Origin: JBMNCQ01 sp049366715
GTDB lineage: Bacteria > Bacillota > Peptococcia > Peptococcales > BICA1-8
NCBI GenBank assembly: GCA_049366715.1
Contig: JBMNCQ010000020.1
Location: 9,395 to 73,394 of the forward strand
Direction: 5' to 3'
DNA: 64,000 nucleotides
The notes under the pieces were generated by a model. It made no database searches and had not been told where the DNA came from. It saw only the letters and a program-made list of their open reading frames with translations. Position numbers and translations under genes: made by a program. Below, in pieces: positions 54,386-63,949 of this stretch. Positions within the stretch are counted from its first letter, which is position 1; each line of letters starts with the position of its first letter.

Positions 54386-54825
54386 TGGCTGCCGATAAAC
54401 TCTGTCTGCCCGGGAGGGCTTCATTAAGCGGGGACATGCCTCACCGGATATGATATCTTAAGTGGTGTGTCCCCGCCTCCTTCTTACGCTGCGCTCTGCA
54501 AAGAATGCCTCCGATATTAATTTTCAATGGCGCATAATGACCTCGCTCCAAGATAGTAAAACCTTACCTCTCTGGTTATACCTGATTAAGAAATTAATAA
54601 AAAATCCCCGCGAAAATACTCCCGTTATTTCCGCTCACTACTCCGCCCTTAAAACAGGTCCCCGGACAACCCCTGCGGATTTAACCGCAAAATTATCTTA
54701 AGCGGTTGATCCTTCGCAGGCATTTTAATTAGAATTTCAAGAACAAGAAATAAGCTGATAAACTACCATTATTATGAAACTTATTGTATAATTGTAAGCA
54801 ATCAAGTTTGGAAAGGGGAAAAACG
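54386..54825. other. Intergenic region with GC-rich hairpin
   Basis: No supported gene. GCGGGGACA (54428-54436) pairs with TGTCCCCGC (54468-54476) around a loop that can fold further (GCCTCACC/GGTG). There is no T tract. A possible -10 TATAAT at 54787-54792 precedes dapL. Confidence 0.45.
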
Positions 54826-56058
54826 ATGGCAAAAATCAATGAGAACTATTTAAAATTACCAGGCAGTTATTTATTCGCAGAAATAGGCAGAAGGGTTGCA
54901 AAATTCAAAGATGAAAATCCTGAAGCCAATATTATTAGATTAGGAATCGGAGATGTGACGCGGCCGTTAGTGCCGGCAGTAATCGAAAATTTACATAAAG
55001 CGGTAGATGAAATGGCACAGGCCGATACTTTCCGGGGTTATGGCCCTGAACAGGGTTATGAATTCCTGATTCAAAAAGTAATCGAAAATGATTTTCAGCC
55101 TTACGGGATAAATCTGGCAGTAGATGAAGTCTTTATAAGCGACGGCTCAAAATGTGATGTAGCGAATATCCAGGAAATACTCGGCACCGACAATACGGTT
55201 GCCATAACTGATCCGGTATACCCCGTATATTTAGATACAAACGTAATGTCAGGCAGAACGGGAGTAATGAAAGACGGTAAATTTGAAAATATCGTATATT
55301 TGCCCTGTAATGCAGAAAACCATTTTGTTCCCCAATTGCCGCCGGAAAAAGTTGATATGATTTATTTATGCCTGCCCAATAATCCCACGGGAACAACCTT
55401 ATCTAAAGAGGAGCTTAAAAAATGGGTTGATTATGCCCGGGAAAATAAAGCGATAATCCTTTTTGATGCAGCTTATGAAGCCTATATTCAGGAAGACGAC
55501 ATCCCCCACAGTATTTATGAGATTGAGGGGGCTAAAGAAGTAGCCATTGAATTCAGGTCGTTCTCTAAAACCGCCGGCTTCACAGGTACCCGCTGTGCCT
55601 ATACGGTCGTTCCTAAAACGGTAATGGCTTATACAGAAAACGGAGAAGCCCATTCTTTAAATAAATTATGGAATCGAAGACAAACGACTAAGTTTAATGG
55701 CGTCCCTTACATCATTCAAAAAGGTGCCGAGGCTGTTTATTCATCGCAAGGCAAAAGACAAATTAAAGAAACTATTGCATATTATATGACCAATGCCAAA
55801 ATTATTAAAGAGGGCTTAGAAAGCATTGGTATTCAAGTATTTGGTGGTGTCAATGCACCTTACATCTGGTTAAAAACTCCTAATAATATGGATTCCTGGG
55901 AATTCTTTGATACACTATTAACTAAAGCTCATATTGTCGGAACTCCCGGCACAGGCTTTGGCCCGTCAGGAGCCGGTTATTTCCGTTTAACGGCCTTCGG
56001 CAGCAAAGAGAATACTACAGAAGCAATTAAGCGGATCAAGACTAAATTAAGCTTTTAG
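54826..56058 (+). CDS. dapL: LL-diaminopimelate aminotransferase
   Basis: PLP enzyme that converts tetrahydrodipicolinate to LL-diaminopimelate in one step (the DapL bypass), serving lysine, peptidoglycan and dipicolinate supply. 410 residues with RLGIGDVTRPL, FISDGSKCDVANIQ, LPNNPTGTTLSKEEL and the PLP lysine in FRSFSKTAGFTGTRCAYTVVP (~residue 248). Start is ATG 54826 behind GAAAGGGGA. DapL is characteristic of several anaerobic Firmicutes. Single gene with its own terminator. Confidence 0.95.
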   Translation: MAKINENYLKLPGSYLFAEIGRRVAKFKDENPEANIIRLGIGDVTRPLVPAVIENLHKAVDEMAQADTFRGYGPEQGYEFLIQKVIENDFQPYGINLAVDEVFISDGSKCDVANIQEILGTDNTVAITDPVYPVYLDTNVMSGRTGVMKDGKFENIVYLPCNAENHFVPQLPPEKVDMIYLCLPNNPTGTTLSKEELKKWVDYARENKAIILFDAAYEAYIQEDDIPHSIYEIEGAKEVAIEFRSFSKTAGFTGTRCAYTVVPKTVMAYTENGEAHSLNKLWNRRQTTKFNGVPYIIQKGAEAVYSSQGKRQIKETIAYYMTNAKIIKEGLESIGIQVFGGVNAPYIWLKTPNNMDSWEFFDTLLTKAHIVGTPGTGFGPSGAGYFRLTAFGSKENTTEAIKRIKTKLSF

Positions 56059-56120
56059 AATTCCGGAGTTCCCGGGCCTGGCTTCGTTCAGTATTATTCC
56101 CCCTAACGGTGTTATAAATA

Positions 56121-56162
56121 AAAAGTCATTAGTATTTTGTTTTACATACTAATGACTTTTTT
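56121..56162 (+). terminator. Terminator of dapL
   Basis: AAAAGTCATTAGTA / TACTAATGACTTTT (14-base perfect arms, 56121-56134 and 56147-56160) followed by more T. Confidence 0.9.
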
Positions 56163-56220
56163 ATGTGTAGAATCAGATCATTTTCCCGGCTAAGTTTTTG
56201 AACTCCGTATCATAAACACA

Positions 56221-56688
56221 TTAAGAAATTACGCAAGTTTTTTCAGTTGCATATTTTTTAACTGCAGCAATATTTAATTGAGCCACAACCCTCATTACCT
56301 TATAAAAATCCTGTTGTAATTCCTCATTAAAAGCTTTATTTTTTTTATATAATTTATAGGCAGCCTGGGAATAAAGATTATCCAGATATTCTTCGGCGCT
56401 TAATACTAATAGCTCCTGAAGCTGCTTCCGCTCATTTTTGATAAAAGCAGAATTGCTAATCGTTTTATGACTTTCCGCAATAAAATCAGGTCGGTAAATT
56501 TCATTAAATAAATAGCCCTGTACTATTTTCAATTCCCTGGCGAGATCGTACATTTGGCCGAAATCCAGACATTTCAGTAACGCCAAAATATTTTCATCAC
56601 TCAATTCCAGTTTGCTTACCAGGGATTTCCATTCATTTATGGCGTTAATTGCATTCTTGCGCAAATAAACCTGCAACAAAATCAACAC
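56221..56688 (-). CDS. Hypothetical helical protein
   Basis: 155-residue protein I do not recognise. It is almost entirely alpha-helical, with charged amphipathic stretches (NAINEWKSLVSKLELSDENI, EEYLDNLYSQAAYKLYKKNKAFNEELQQDFYKV). No membrane segment or cysteine motif beyond two isolated Cys. The start is uncertain: GTG 56688 and TTG codons three and four codons later all follow AAAGGTG. Coding bias looks real. Convergent with dapL. Confidence 0.5.
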   Translation of the reverse strand: MLILLQVYLRKNAINAINEWKSLVSKLELSDENILALLKCLDFGQMYDLARELKIVQGYLFNEIYRPDFIAESHKTISNSAFIKNERKQLQELLVLSAEEYLDNLYSQAAYKLYKKNKAFNEELQQDFYKVMRVVAQLNIAAVKKYATEKTCVIS

Positions 56689-57305
56689 CTTTCATCGCTC
56701 TTTAGATAAATAATTCGCCCTTCAGGTGCCTTTTACCTTTTTTTTCCACTAAATTTGTTTATTTATCATAATAAATCCCGTTTTGCAGCTAACATTCCCC
56801 CAGCTTACCTGCAATTCCGAAAAATCAATTAAAAAAATATGCACTAGTCCGGCTAGTGCGCTAAAGAAATGAGTGAAGTGTATGATTTCTTTTTATTATA
56901 GTTTAAGGACAGCAAAATATAAATATATGTTTCATATATAAAGTTAATTTCATAAAAAGTACCTATCCCTGCACCGGGTTCAGTATTTAGTACGATGAAA
57001 ATATTACCAAAAAGATAATTGTTTTCTATAAAATTAGCCTGATCACCTAGATTGAACGGTAAGGCCAATAGAAAAGTATGCCTCCCGGCATACTTTTCTA
57101 TAAAATATGTTACTGAAAAAATGATCATAAAGCCCTGAGCGGATAGGATTTGCAAAATAAAAATCCCCTAAAACAGTCGCCATTCCGGGAAATGAATGTT
57201 CGGACATTCACAAATACTGTCTGCCAAGGGCCTTCTTCCGATGCGGATTACCGTCAAAAGGTTGTCCCTTCTTGATTTTAGGTCTAAATATCGTTTTTCA
57301 GCTTA
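56689..57305. other. Intergenic region with two hairpins, no supported gene
   Basis: GCACTAG-TCCGG-CTAGTGC (about 56840-56861) and a 13-base-arm hairpin around 57069-57099 (AGAAAAGTATGCC / GGCATACTTTTCT). An open frame of 100 codons on the minus strand (56853-57155) has no ribosome site and strange composition; it may be decayed coding DNA. Confidence 0.45.
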
Positions 57306-58160
57306 CTATTTTTTGCTTGTACTTAACTCTTTTCTTGGAGTAAACATGGGACTGAAGACAAATTCCTTGTCACAGTAGACATACCAGTATAATGCTCCTA
57401 CGATTAATCCGCCGCCTACTATATTGCCCAAAGTGACCGGGACAAGATTATTGATCACAAAAGCACTCCAGGTTAACCCCAGGCCCGAAGCTTCACCTCC
57501 GGCAGCCATTATGCCCGCCGGGATATAATACATATTGGCGATACAGTGCTCATAGCCTCCTACTATAAAAAGCATGACCGGAAACCAAATAGCAGCTATT
57601 TTATCAACGATCCGGGTTGCCGCAAAGGACATCCATACCGCCAGGGCCACTAAAATATTACACAATATGCCCCGGATAAAAGCTTGGGAAAAAGTTAAAC
57701 CGGTCTTAGCAAGGGCCGTATTTATATGCAGTTCACCCAATAAACCCTGACTGGTGTTAAAGAGACCACTTTCATATATCATCCAGGCTACAAAAATTGA
57801 ACCGATAAAATTACCCAGATAGACCAGAACCCAATTGTTGAGCATTTCTTTTAACGTTACTTTTTTCTCCAAGAGGGCTACTGTTATCAGGTTATTCCCC
57901 GTAAACAGCTCACCGCCTGCAATGATCACCAGCATCAGTCCTACAGGAAAAATGGCGCCGGCTATCAGCTTCTTAATTCCTCCTAAACTGGCGGGCAGAG
58001 AATGAATGGCCATATTTGCTCCTGCCGCTCCTAAAGCAATAAACATACCGGCAAAAATTCCTAAAACCAGCAAACGCATCGTTTTGTTGTGGCATTTTTT
58101 CACCCCTACATCTGCACAATATGCCTTAATCTCTGCGGGAGCCAAGTATCCTTTTTCCAA
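57306..58160 (-). CDS. Formate/nitrite transporter (FNT) family channel
   Basis: 284-residue pentameric channel protein of the FocA/NirC/FNT family. Six transmembrane helices: the first FNT motif has GIFAGMFIALGAAGANMA, the omega loop FTGNN(L) in GGELFTGNNLITV (~residues 82-94), and the pore histidine motif GYEHCIANMYYIPAG (~residues 200-214). Start is TTG 58160 behind AGGAGGAG. It is downstream of the glcDEF operon after two hairpins. Substrate may be formate, or lactate/glycolate-type anions given the neighbours. Confidence 0.92.
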   Translation of the reverse strand: MEKGYLAPAEIKAYCADVGVKKCHNKTMRLLVLGIFAGMFIALGAAGANMAIHSLPASLGGIKKLIAGAIFPVGLMLVIIAGGELFTGNNLITVALLEKKVTLKEMLNNWVLVYLGNFIGSIFVAWMIYESGLFNTSQGLLGELHINTALAKTGLTFSQAFIRGILCNILVALAVWMSFAATRIVDKIAAIWFPVMLFIVGGYEHCIANMYYIPAGIMAAGGEASGLGLTWSAFVINNLVPVTLGNIVGGGLIVGALYWYVYCDKEFVFSPMFTPRKELSTSKK

Positions 58161-58305
58161 TATTATCTCCTCCTTAAATTGATCTCGATACTAAACGACT
58201 AATTTTCCGGCTTTAAATATTACTGTTGTGCTTCAATCGTATTGCTCCTTTCTCTAGTTTGTTTTATATTGCCGCACAGTGTTCGGTGATGCGACGAAAA
58301 TTTAA

Positions 58306-58366
58306 ATGTGCCTTGGCACATGAGTTGTAAAGCCGGGTTACCAGCAATGATTATCGCTGGTAACCC
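58306..58366 (-). terminator. Tandem hairpins after the glcDEF operon
   Basis: In transcript order (minus strand) GGGTTACCAGC / GCTGGTAACCC (58366-58335, 11-bp arms) is followed by ATGTGCC-AA-GGCACAT (58321-58306), then TTAAATTTT. The second looks like the actual terminator of the upstream operon. Confidence 0.6.
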
Positions 58367-58392
58367 AGATATAAAAAGGGACAAAAAGATTC

Positions 58393-59634
58393 TTAGTTAC
58401 TAAATTGGGCTAGCATCTCCACTAAGTGCTTCACTTCTCCGTTAAGTCCGTAATTTCTGAATCCGAAGCCCAACTGCATCATACAAGCGGGACAGGAGGT
58501 TACCAAAACGGAAGCACCGGTTTTTCTGAAATTATCCAGCTTTCTTTCTAAAACCTTGCGGGATATTTTAGGATGAAAGATACTGTATGAACCTGCTCCT
58601 CCACAACACATATCTGCTTCCTGCATTTCGACAAACTCAATTCCCGGCAGCTCCTTCAGGATTTTCCTAGGGTCATCTTTTACTTTTAAACCCCGGACAC
58701 CATGACACGGATCATGAAAGGTCACTTTCAACTGCTTACTTACTTCGGGATTCGTATCATATCCATTAGCCAATAAAAAAGAACTGATATCTACTACTTT
58801 AGCTTTAACTCTTTCTGCCATTTCCCAATATTTTAAATCATCCTTGAAAAGCTCTCCATATTCCAGCAGCATCGACCCGCAGGTTGAGCAATCAACGATT
58901 ATCGCATCTACCTCCAGACCGCTTAACTTTTCCAGGTTATGCTTAGCCAGTCTTGTAAACTCCTCCTTATCACCGGCACTTTGATGAGGCGCTCCGCAAC
59001 ATAATACTTCAGGTACGGACACCGCATAATTATTGGCCTGCAGTACATTAATCGTAGCTTCGCCCACTTGACTGAAAAACTGATTGACAGAACATCCCAG
59101 GAAATAGGCAACTCTTTTCTTAGGATGGGCCAGATCCTTTAGTAGATCCGGGAGTCTTTCCCGTACACTGTATTTAGGCATTTCCGGTATTAGATTATTA
59201 ATACCGGGCATAACACCTGCTACCTTTAGTATACCCCGGATCCCGCTTTTTTGGTAGAGCCTAGTCAATTTTCTTACCGGATTCAGCCTATGATTATGAG
59301 AAAAGAGGCCTCGGTAAAGAATTTTTTTCGCTACCGGCAATCCTTTGGATTGAGTATAGTTTTCCCTTAATTCACTAATTAGTCCGGCAGTAGGTACCCC
59401 CGACGGGCAGTTTACCTCACAAGCCTTACATAAGAGGCATTGATTAATAAAATTTTCAACATCAGGTTCATTATTTAAGTCCAGATTGTTCTCTAATCCC
59501 ATTCTCAACAAACGCAAGCGGCCTCTGGCTACTGCAAACTCGTCTCCAGATACTTTATAAGTAGGACATACCTCCTGACAGGTGCCGCAACGGTTACATT
59601 TTAAGATTGTTTCCAGCATAGCAGTATTATCCAT
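58393..59634 (-). CDS. glcF: Glycolate/D-lactate oxidase iron-sulfur subunit, GlcF-like
   Basis: About 413 residues. It has two 4Fe-4S motifs near the N-terminus (CNRCGTCQEVCP and CLLCKACEVNCP, with CPS following) and two C-terminal CCG domains (VLCCGAPHQSAGD ~residue 196; DMCCGGAGSYSIFHP ~residue 345). It passes electrons from GlcD/GlcE to the quinone pool or another acceptor. ATG 59634 with AAGGAG nine bases upstream is preferred to GTG 59640. Last gene of the operon. Confidence 0.92.
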   Translation of the reverse strand: MDNTAMLETILKCNRCGTCQEVCPTYKVSGDEFAVARGRLRLLRMGLENNLDLNNEPDVENFINQCLLCKACEVNCPSGVPTAGLISELRENYTQSKGLPVAKKILYRGLFSHNHRLNPVRKLTRLYQKSGIRGILKVAGVMPGINNLIPEMPKYSVRERLPDLLKDLAHPKKRVAYFLGCSVNQFFSQVGEATINVLQANNYAVSVPEVLCCGAPHQSAGDKEEFTRLAKHNLEKLSGLEVDAIIVDCSTCGSMLLEYGELFKDDLKYWEMAERVKAKVVDISSFLLANGYDTNPEVSKQLKVTFHDPCHGVRGLKVKDDPRKILKELPGIEFVEMQEADMCCGGAGSYSIFHPKISRKVLERKLDNFRKTGASVLVTSCPACMMQLGFGFRNYGLNGEVKHLVEMLAQFSN

Positions 59635-59640
59635 ATCCAC

Positions 59641-60750
59641 CTACTCCTTTAACAGCCTACTTGAAGTCATGAAAATTGCCTGAGGGTCTACTTTCTGCTT
59701 AATATTAAGCAATAACTTTTGATAAGCTTGCTGCTCTGTCCTTATGATCTCATTATTCTGATAATAAAGTGTTCCTCCAATATTCTTTAAAGAACAGCCC
59801 AGTTCATTATTGATACCGCTATCTGCCGCACCGGCAATATTAAACTCTAAAATACCGTTTGTTACGATTCCTTGAAAATCACCGGCAATATTGTGAGAAG
59901 TACTCCAGTTTCGGACAATTTTCAGACCCTTTACGTAATGATCCAGATCCAGTATCACTCTATACATCATCTCATCCTGCAGTTCCAAAGGAGTATCTGT
60001 TTTATAAAATCCATAGTCTTTTTCCAGCATATCTGCTTGAATATCAACAATATCGTTTAATCCTTCTAATTCAACTTGCAATGCTGTCTCTGCTCCTAGT
60101 GACTTTTGACAAAGGGCAGCTAATCTATAACCCCCTGAGGTTATCTGCGCAATGATCCGCTGCATTTCTTCATAACCCGAGAGCCTGTATTCCATGATTA
60201 ACTTTTTCTGCGGCAGGGGTTTTAACCGTAAAGTCACTTTTGTGATTAAGCCCAGATGTCCCCACGAACCTGCTAAAAGTTGCGAGATATCATAACCACT
60301 AACATTCTTTATTGTCCGGCCCCCGACTTTTACGACTTCACCGGCAGGGGATATAAACTCAAGACCCAGAACATAGTGCCGGGCACTTTTATATAGAAAT
60401 GTCTTACGCCCCCGGCTATTGCTTGCTACTACTCCCCCCACAGTTTCAGCAGGCTTATTATTATCAACAGGGAAAAAAAGGTTATCCGTTTTTAAAAATT
60501 CATTAAGGTTCTGAATCTTCATCCCTGCTTCTACTTCAATACTCATATTATCAGGCCGGTATTCTACAACCTTGTTAAGCTCTTTGGTATTCAGGATTGT
60601 ACCACCGGTAATCTCCGGGAGAACCAATTGTATTTTCGTACCGCCCCCTAAAGGGTAGACCGAAATTTTTTCTTCACCGGCCTTGCCGATCATTGATTGT
60701 GCCTCCGCACTGGAATTAGGAAATACTTCATTTAACGCTAACTTGTTCAA
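59641..60750 (-). CDS. glcE: Glycolate oxidase FAD-binding subunit, GlcE-like
   Basis: 369-residue FAD-binding (PCMH-type) subunit: PLGGGTKIQLVLPE, VEAGMKIQNLNEFLKTDNLFFPVDNN, TVGGVVASNSRGRKTF and VGGRTIKNVSGYDISQLLAGSWGHLGLITKVTLRLKPLP. This is the GlcE order. Start is TTG 60750 behind GGAGGAG. It abuts glcF without gap and follows glcD by 26 bases, so the three form one complex and one message. Confidence 0.92.
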   Translation of the reverse strand: MNKLALNEVFPNSSAEAQSMIGKAGEEKISVYPLGGGTKIQLVLPEITGGTILNTKELNKVVEYRPDNMSIEVEAGMKIQNLNEFLKTDNLFFPVDNNKPAETVGGVVASNSRGRKTFLYKSARHYVLGLEFISPAGEVVKVGGRTIKNVSGYDISQLLAGSWGHLGLITKVTLRLKPLPQKKLIMEYRLSGYEEMQRIIAQITSGGYRLAALCQKSLGAETALQVELEGLNDIVDIQADMLEKDYGFYKTDTPLELQDEMMYRVILDLDHYVKGLKIVRNWSTSHNIAGDFQGIVTNGILEFNIAGAADSGINNELGCSLKNIGGTLYYQNNEIIRTEQQAYQKLLLNIKQKVDPQAIFMTSSRLLKE

Positions 60751-60776
60751 GCTTGATCATCTCCTCCGCCCTTTTC

Positions 60777-62153
60777 TTAAGGCAAAACTTTACCGGCATT
60801 TAAAAGAGCATCCGGGTCAAAGGTCTCTTTTATGCTTTTCATAAATTTAATACTAACTTCATCAAAAGCCACCGGCATAAATTTGATTTTTTCCAACCCT
60901 ATGCCATGCTCACCTGATAAAGTTCCGCCTTGGGCTAAAGCTTCCCTAAATATTTCATCACAAGCATGCTCAACCTTTTCTACATCTTCAGGTATTCTGT
61001 AATCATAGAGCAGATGGGGATGGAGATTCCCATCACCTGCATGGGCCAATTGAGCTATGGTAATACCGTACTTAGCTGCGATTTGGGAAACATTTTTCAA
61101 CATAACTGCTAATCTGTCTACCGGCACGACTACATCCTGAACAACCATAGACGGCTTTAACTTGCCTAAAGCACCGTTAGCTGAACGCCGCGCCTTCCAC
61201 AGGGCCTGCCGCTCATTTTCATCCTTGGCAATAGCAGAGTTTACGGCATTATTCTTTTTGAAGATATCCGTAATGGTCGGTATCTGTGCCTGTACTTCCG
61301 AAGAGTGCCCGTCAATCTCTAATAAGAGTAAGGAGGCCGCTTCCTTTGGTAAGCCTAATTTAGCATAATCCTCTACTGCTCTGATTAAGGTATTATCCAT
61401 AATTTCCATAGTAGTCGGCACGATTCCTCTGGCAAATATATCAGCGACACACTGACCGGCATCACCTAAGTCACGAAAAGTTGCAGTCATGGTAACAACA
61501 GATGGGTTAAGAGGAGTTAAGCTCAATAATGCTTTGGTAACGATTCCTAACGTCCCCTCTGAGCCACAGAGCAGATAGGTTAGGTCAATTTGGTCGTTAT
61601 GCCCCATAAGCTGTCCTGTTCTGATTATATCCCCGGACGGCAGGACAACCTCCAATCCTAAAACATGGTCCTTGGTACAACCATATTTTACCCCGCGCAT
61701 TCCTCCTGCATTTTCGGCGATGTTGCCGCCTATGGTTGATACATTCATGCTTGCAGGGTCAGGAGGGTACATTAGTCCATAGGGTTCTGCAATAATCTGA
61801 ATTTGTTTATTCGTTACGCCTGCTTCGGCAAGAACTGTTCGGTTAGTAGGATTAACCGCTAAAATTTTATTCATTTTATTCATGGAGATTAGGATTCCCC
61901 CTTCGCAGGCAACTGCACCTCCGCTTAAACAAGTCCCTGCACCACGAGGCACTATCTTAATTCCAGATTTTTTCGTATATTTAAAAATTTCGGAAACCAT
62001 TTCCGGTTCCGTTGGAAAAACTACCGCATCCGGCATGCCGAAAAACTGTGAAGCATCATAAGAAAAAGTAGTCAGAGGTATCTTCGTACAGACTAAGTAT
62101 TCCTCCCCACCCACAATTTTTTTTAGATCCCGGATAATTTTTTTATCTAACAT
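60777..62153 (-). CDS. glcD: FAD-linked glycolate/D-lactate oxidase catalytic subunit, GlcD-like
   Basis: 458-residue FAD-linked 2-hydroxyacid oxidoreductase. FAD pyrophosphate region VPRGAGTCLSGGAV and NVSTIGGNIAENAGGMRGVKYG; the C-terminal FAD-linked oxidase domain has QLAHAGDGNLHPHLLYD and GGTLSGEHGIGLEKIKFM. Substrate may be D-lactate, glycolate or a related 2-hydroxy acid. First gene of the operon, preceded by a sigma-54 promoter (62265-62282). Confidence 0.93.
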   Translation of the reverse strand: MLDKKIIRDLKKIVGGEEYLVCTKIPLTTFSYDASQFFGMPDAVVFPTEPEMVSEIFKYTKKSGIKIVPRGAGTCLSGGAVACEGGILISMNKMNKILAVNPTNRTVLAEAGVTNKQIQIIAEPYGLMYPPDPASMNVSTIGGNIAENAGGMRGVKYGCTKDHVLGLEVVLPSGDIIRTGQLMGHNDQIDLTYLLCGSEGTLGIVTKALLSLTPLNPSVVTMTATFRDLGDAGQCVADIFARGIVPTTMEIMDNTLIRAVEDYAKLGLPKEAASLLLLEIDGHSSEVQAQIPTITDIFKKNNAVNSAIAKDENERQALWKARRSANGALGKLKPSMVVQDVVVPVDRLAVMLKNVSQIAAKYGITIAQLAHAGDGNLHPHLLYDYRIPEDVEKVEHACDEIFREALAQGGTLSGEHGIGLEKIKFMPVAFDEVSIKFMKSIKETFDPDALLNAGKVLP

Positions 62154-62264
62154 AAGGTATCACCCTCTTTCGATTCATAAACAGCCTTAATTTAAGAGCT
62201 TAAACTTTCACTGGGATATTCCTTGGTAAAATAGTTACAGAATTGTTTACTCATCTTAATGTTT

Positions 62265-62282
62265 ATGCAAGATTCATGCCAG
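62265..62282 (-). promoter_or_regulatory. Sigma-54 (-24/-12) promoter of the glcDEF operon
   Basis: The minus strand reads CTGGCATGAATCTTGCAT (62282-62265). This fits TGGCAC-N5-TTGC with GG and GC exactly ten bases apart. It lies about 115 bases before glcD and downstream of a sigma-54 activator gene on the same strand. Confidence 0.85.
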
Positions 62283-62338
62283 CCTTTAATCTAATTATAC
62301 ACGTAATTTTCTGCAAAATGGAGCATAAATTTTATTTA

Positions 62339-62380
62339 ATTCTAACATAAAGCAAATATTTTATAACAAAATGTTAGAAT
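62339..62380. promoter_or_regulatory. Inverted repeat: candidate upstream activator site
   Basis: ATTCTAACAT (62339-62348) and ATGTTAGAAT (62371-62380) are exact reverse complements separated by 22 A/T-rich bases. It lies 58-100 bases upstream of the -24 element and just past the activator gene stop. A weak terminator is the alternative. Confidence 0.6.
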
Positions 62381-62384
62381 GGGT

Positions 62385-63797
62385 TTATCTGTCTAATATT
62401 TTATATTTCTTTAACCTATAGGCAATTTGGTAATATTCTATATGAATACCCCGTTTTTTAAGTTCTGCTGCTATTCTCCTCGGTCCGAGCCCTTTAATAT
62501 TCAAATTCTTAATTAGCTCATCCAGGGTAGAAATTTCTTCATGCGTTTCCTCTTCGCTTTCAGAATCATATTCTTCTTCAAACATTTTAAAAGGCAAATG
62601 CTCTACATCAACCAGGATTTTAATATCCTTAAGCTCATTAATCACATTGTTCACCAATGGTGCCGCAGCATCTATGGCTACGTTTATTACGTCCCGGTAT
62701 TGCCTGATATTACGTTCATACTTAGCTTTCAATAAAATATTTTTAGCTGTCTCCGTAAAGACTATACTTAAGTTAATTCCATACCTGCCTTTGGCTTTGG
62801 CTTGATATAAACCAATAAAAAACTCTAACAGCTTTTCTTTTTCCTCCAGGCTTCTATTTCTTAAAGGCGGCAATTCAATTTGATACTGAGCTAAACGTTG
62901 ATATAGTTCAGGGATAAACTCTTCCTTTAAATTTTTGCTGGATGCGGTAATAATTAAGATATCAACTTCCCGTTCTTTTCTGCCGCCTATCCGTCTGACC
63001 ATCCCGGATTCAATAACCTTTAAGAGCATCGTTTGATGGGTTCCCAAAGCATGCGCTTCATCAAGAAATAAAATACCTCCGTCGGCCACTTCAACTAAAC
63101 CGGGCTTTTCCTGGGCACCTGTAAAGGAGCCCTTTTCAGTACCAAACACCTCCATAGCAGCTATATCAGAATTGGTAAACTGGGCACAATTTACCTCGAT
63201 AAAGGGCGAACCAGGTTTAACAACGCCCATTCTTTCTGCAAAACCATACATAGCTTTAGCAAGCATGGTTTTTCCCGTTCCTGTCTCTCCAACGATCACA
63301 CAGTGCCTGGGCCCGCCTAATGAAGCGATACTCCGTTTTGCTTTATTGACCGCATCATTTAAGCTGCCGTCTTTCCCGATAATTGTTTCAAAAATATCAT
63401 TCATTTTACTTAATGCCAATTCATATTCCAGACTCTCTAACCTCTTGGAAAGCCATTCTATCTCTGTGATATCCCGAAAAGTAGCGACTCCCCCTGAGAA
63501 TACCTCATCCAGAAATAACGGAAAAGCATTTACGATAAATACCCTTCCCTCATCATGGATAATCTTTTTATCATAGACAGGCTTTTGTGTTTCCAAAACT
63601 TCTAATAAAGCCGCTTTAGGATAATATTTCGTTATATGCTGCCCTACCATTTCTTCTATATCGGATTTTACATAGTCCGCTGAGCTTTTATTGGCATACA
63701 TAATAATGCCTTGGGAATCTATTACATTTATTCCTTCCCGCAAAGCTCCCAGGATGGTATGGAATATCTCACTATTACTTTTAAATTGGTCGTTCAT
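62385..63797 (-). CDS. Sigma-54-dependent transcriptional activator
   Basis: 470 residues: N-terminal PAS domain (IFHTILGALREGINVIDSQGIIMYAN ... VATFRDITE, ~residues 10-113), AAA+ domain with Walker A VGETGTGKTML (~residue 165), the sigma-54 contact loop EKGSFTGAQ (GSFTGA for GAFTGA) and Walker B GGILFLDEAHALG. A C-terminal HTH follows (GLGPRRIAAELKKRGIHIEYYQIAYRLKK). Directly upstream of a -24/-12 promoter and glcDEF, so it is their likely activator, sensing a ligand or redox state through PAS. Confidence 0.92.
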   Translation of the reverse strand: MNDQFKSNSEIFHTILGALREGINVIDSQGIIMYANKSSADYVKSDIEEMVGQHITKYYPKAALLEVLETQKPVYDKKIIHDEGRVFIVNAFPLFLDEVFSGGVATFRDITEIEWLSKRLESLEYELALSKMNDIFETIIGKDGSLNDAVNKAKRSIASLGGPRHCVIVGETGTGKTMLAKAMYGFAERMGVVKPGSPFIEVNCAQFTNSDIAAMEVFGTEKGSFTGAQEKPGLVEVADGGILFLDEAHALGTHQTMLLKVIESGMVRRIGGRKEREVDILIITASSKNLKEEFIPELYQRLAQYQIELPPLRNRSLEEKEKLLEFFIGLYQAKAKGRYGINLSIVFTETAKNILLKAKYERNIRQYRDVINVAIDAAAPLVNNVINELKDIKILVDVEHLPFKMFEEEYDSESEEETHEEISTLDELIKNLNIKGLGPRRIAAELKKRGIHIEYYQIAYRLKKYKILDR

Positions 63798-63882
63798 TCA
63801 ACTCTCACCCCTTCAGGAATCTTGTCCCAAAACTAGTTATCTTCTAATCAAACTGCTCTTTCTTAATATTGTAATATAAATC

Positions 63883-63915
63883 GTGGGTTATTAACAATTC
63901 ATGTTAATAACCCAC
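63883..63915. terminator. Perfect inverted repeat, probable terminator or operator
   Basis: GTGGGTTATTAACA / TGTTAATAACCCAC (14-base perfect arms, 5-base loop). It lies between the partial gene at the right edge and the activator gene. No T run follows on the minus strand, so an operator is possible. Confidence 0.5.
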
Positions 63916-63949
63916 ACTGTGAAGAGGTTTGGAGTCCATTACATCTTAT

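Noticed and set aside
54462..54701. 79-codon frame on the plus strand
   Set aside because: No ribosome site, overlaps a GC hairpin, and composition is unlike neighbouring genes.
56853..57155. 100-codon frame on the minus strand
   Set aside because: No ribosome site, spans two hairpins and ends in very A/T-rich sequence; may be decayed coding DNA but is not supportable as a gene.
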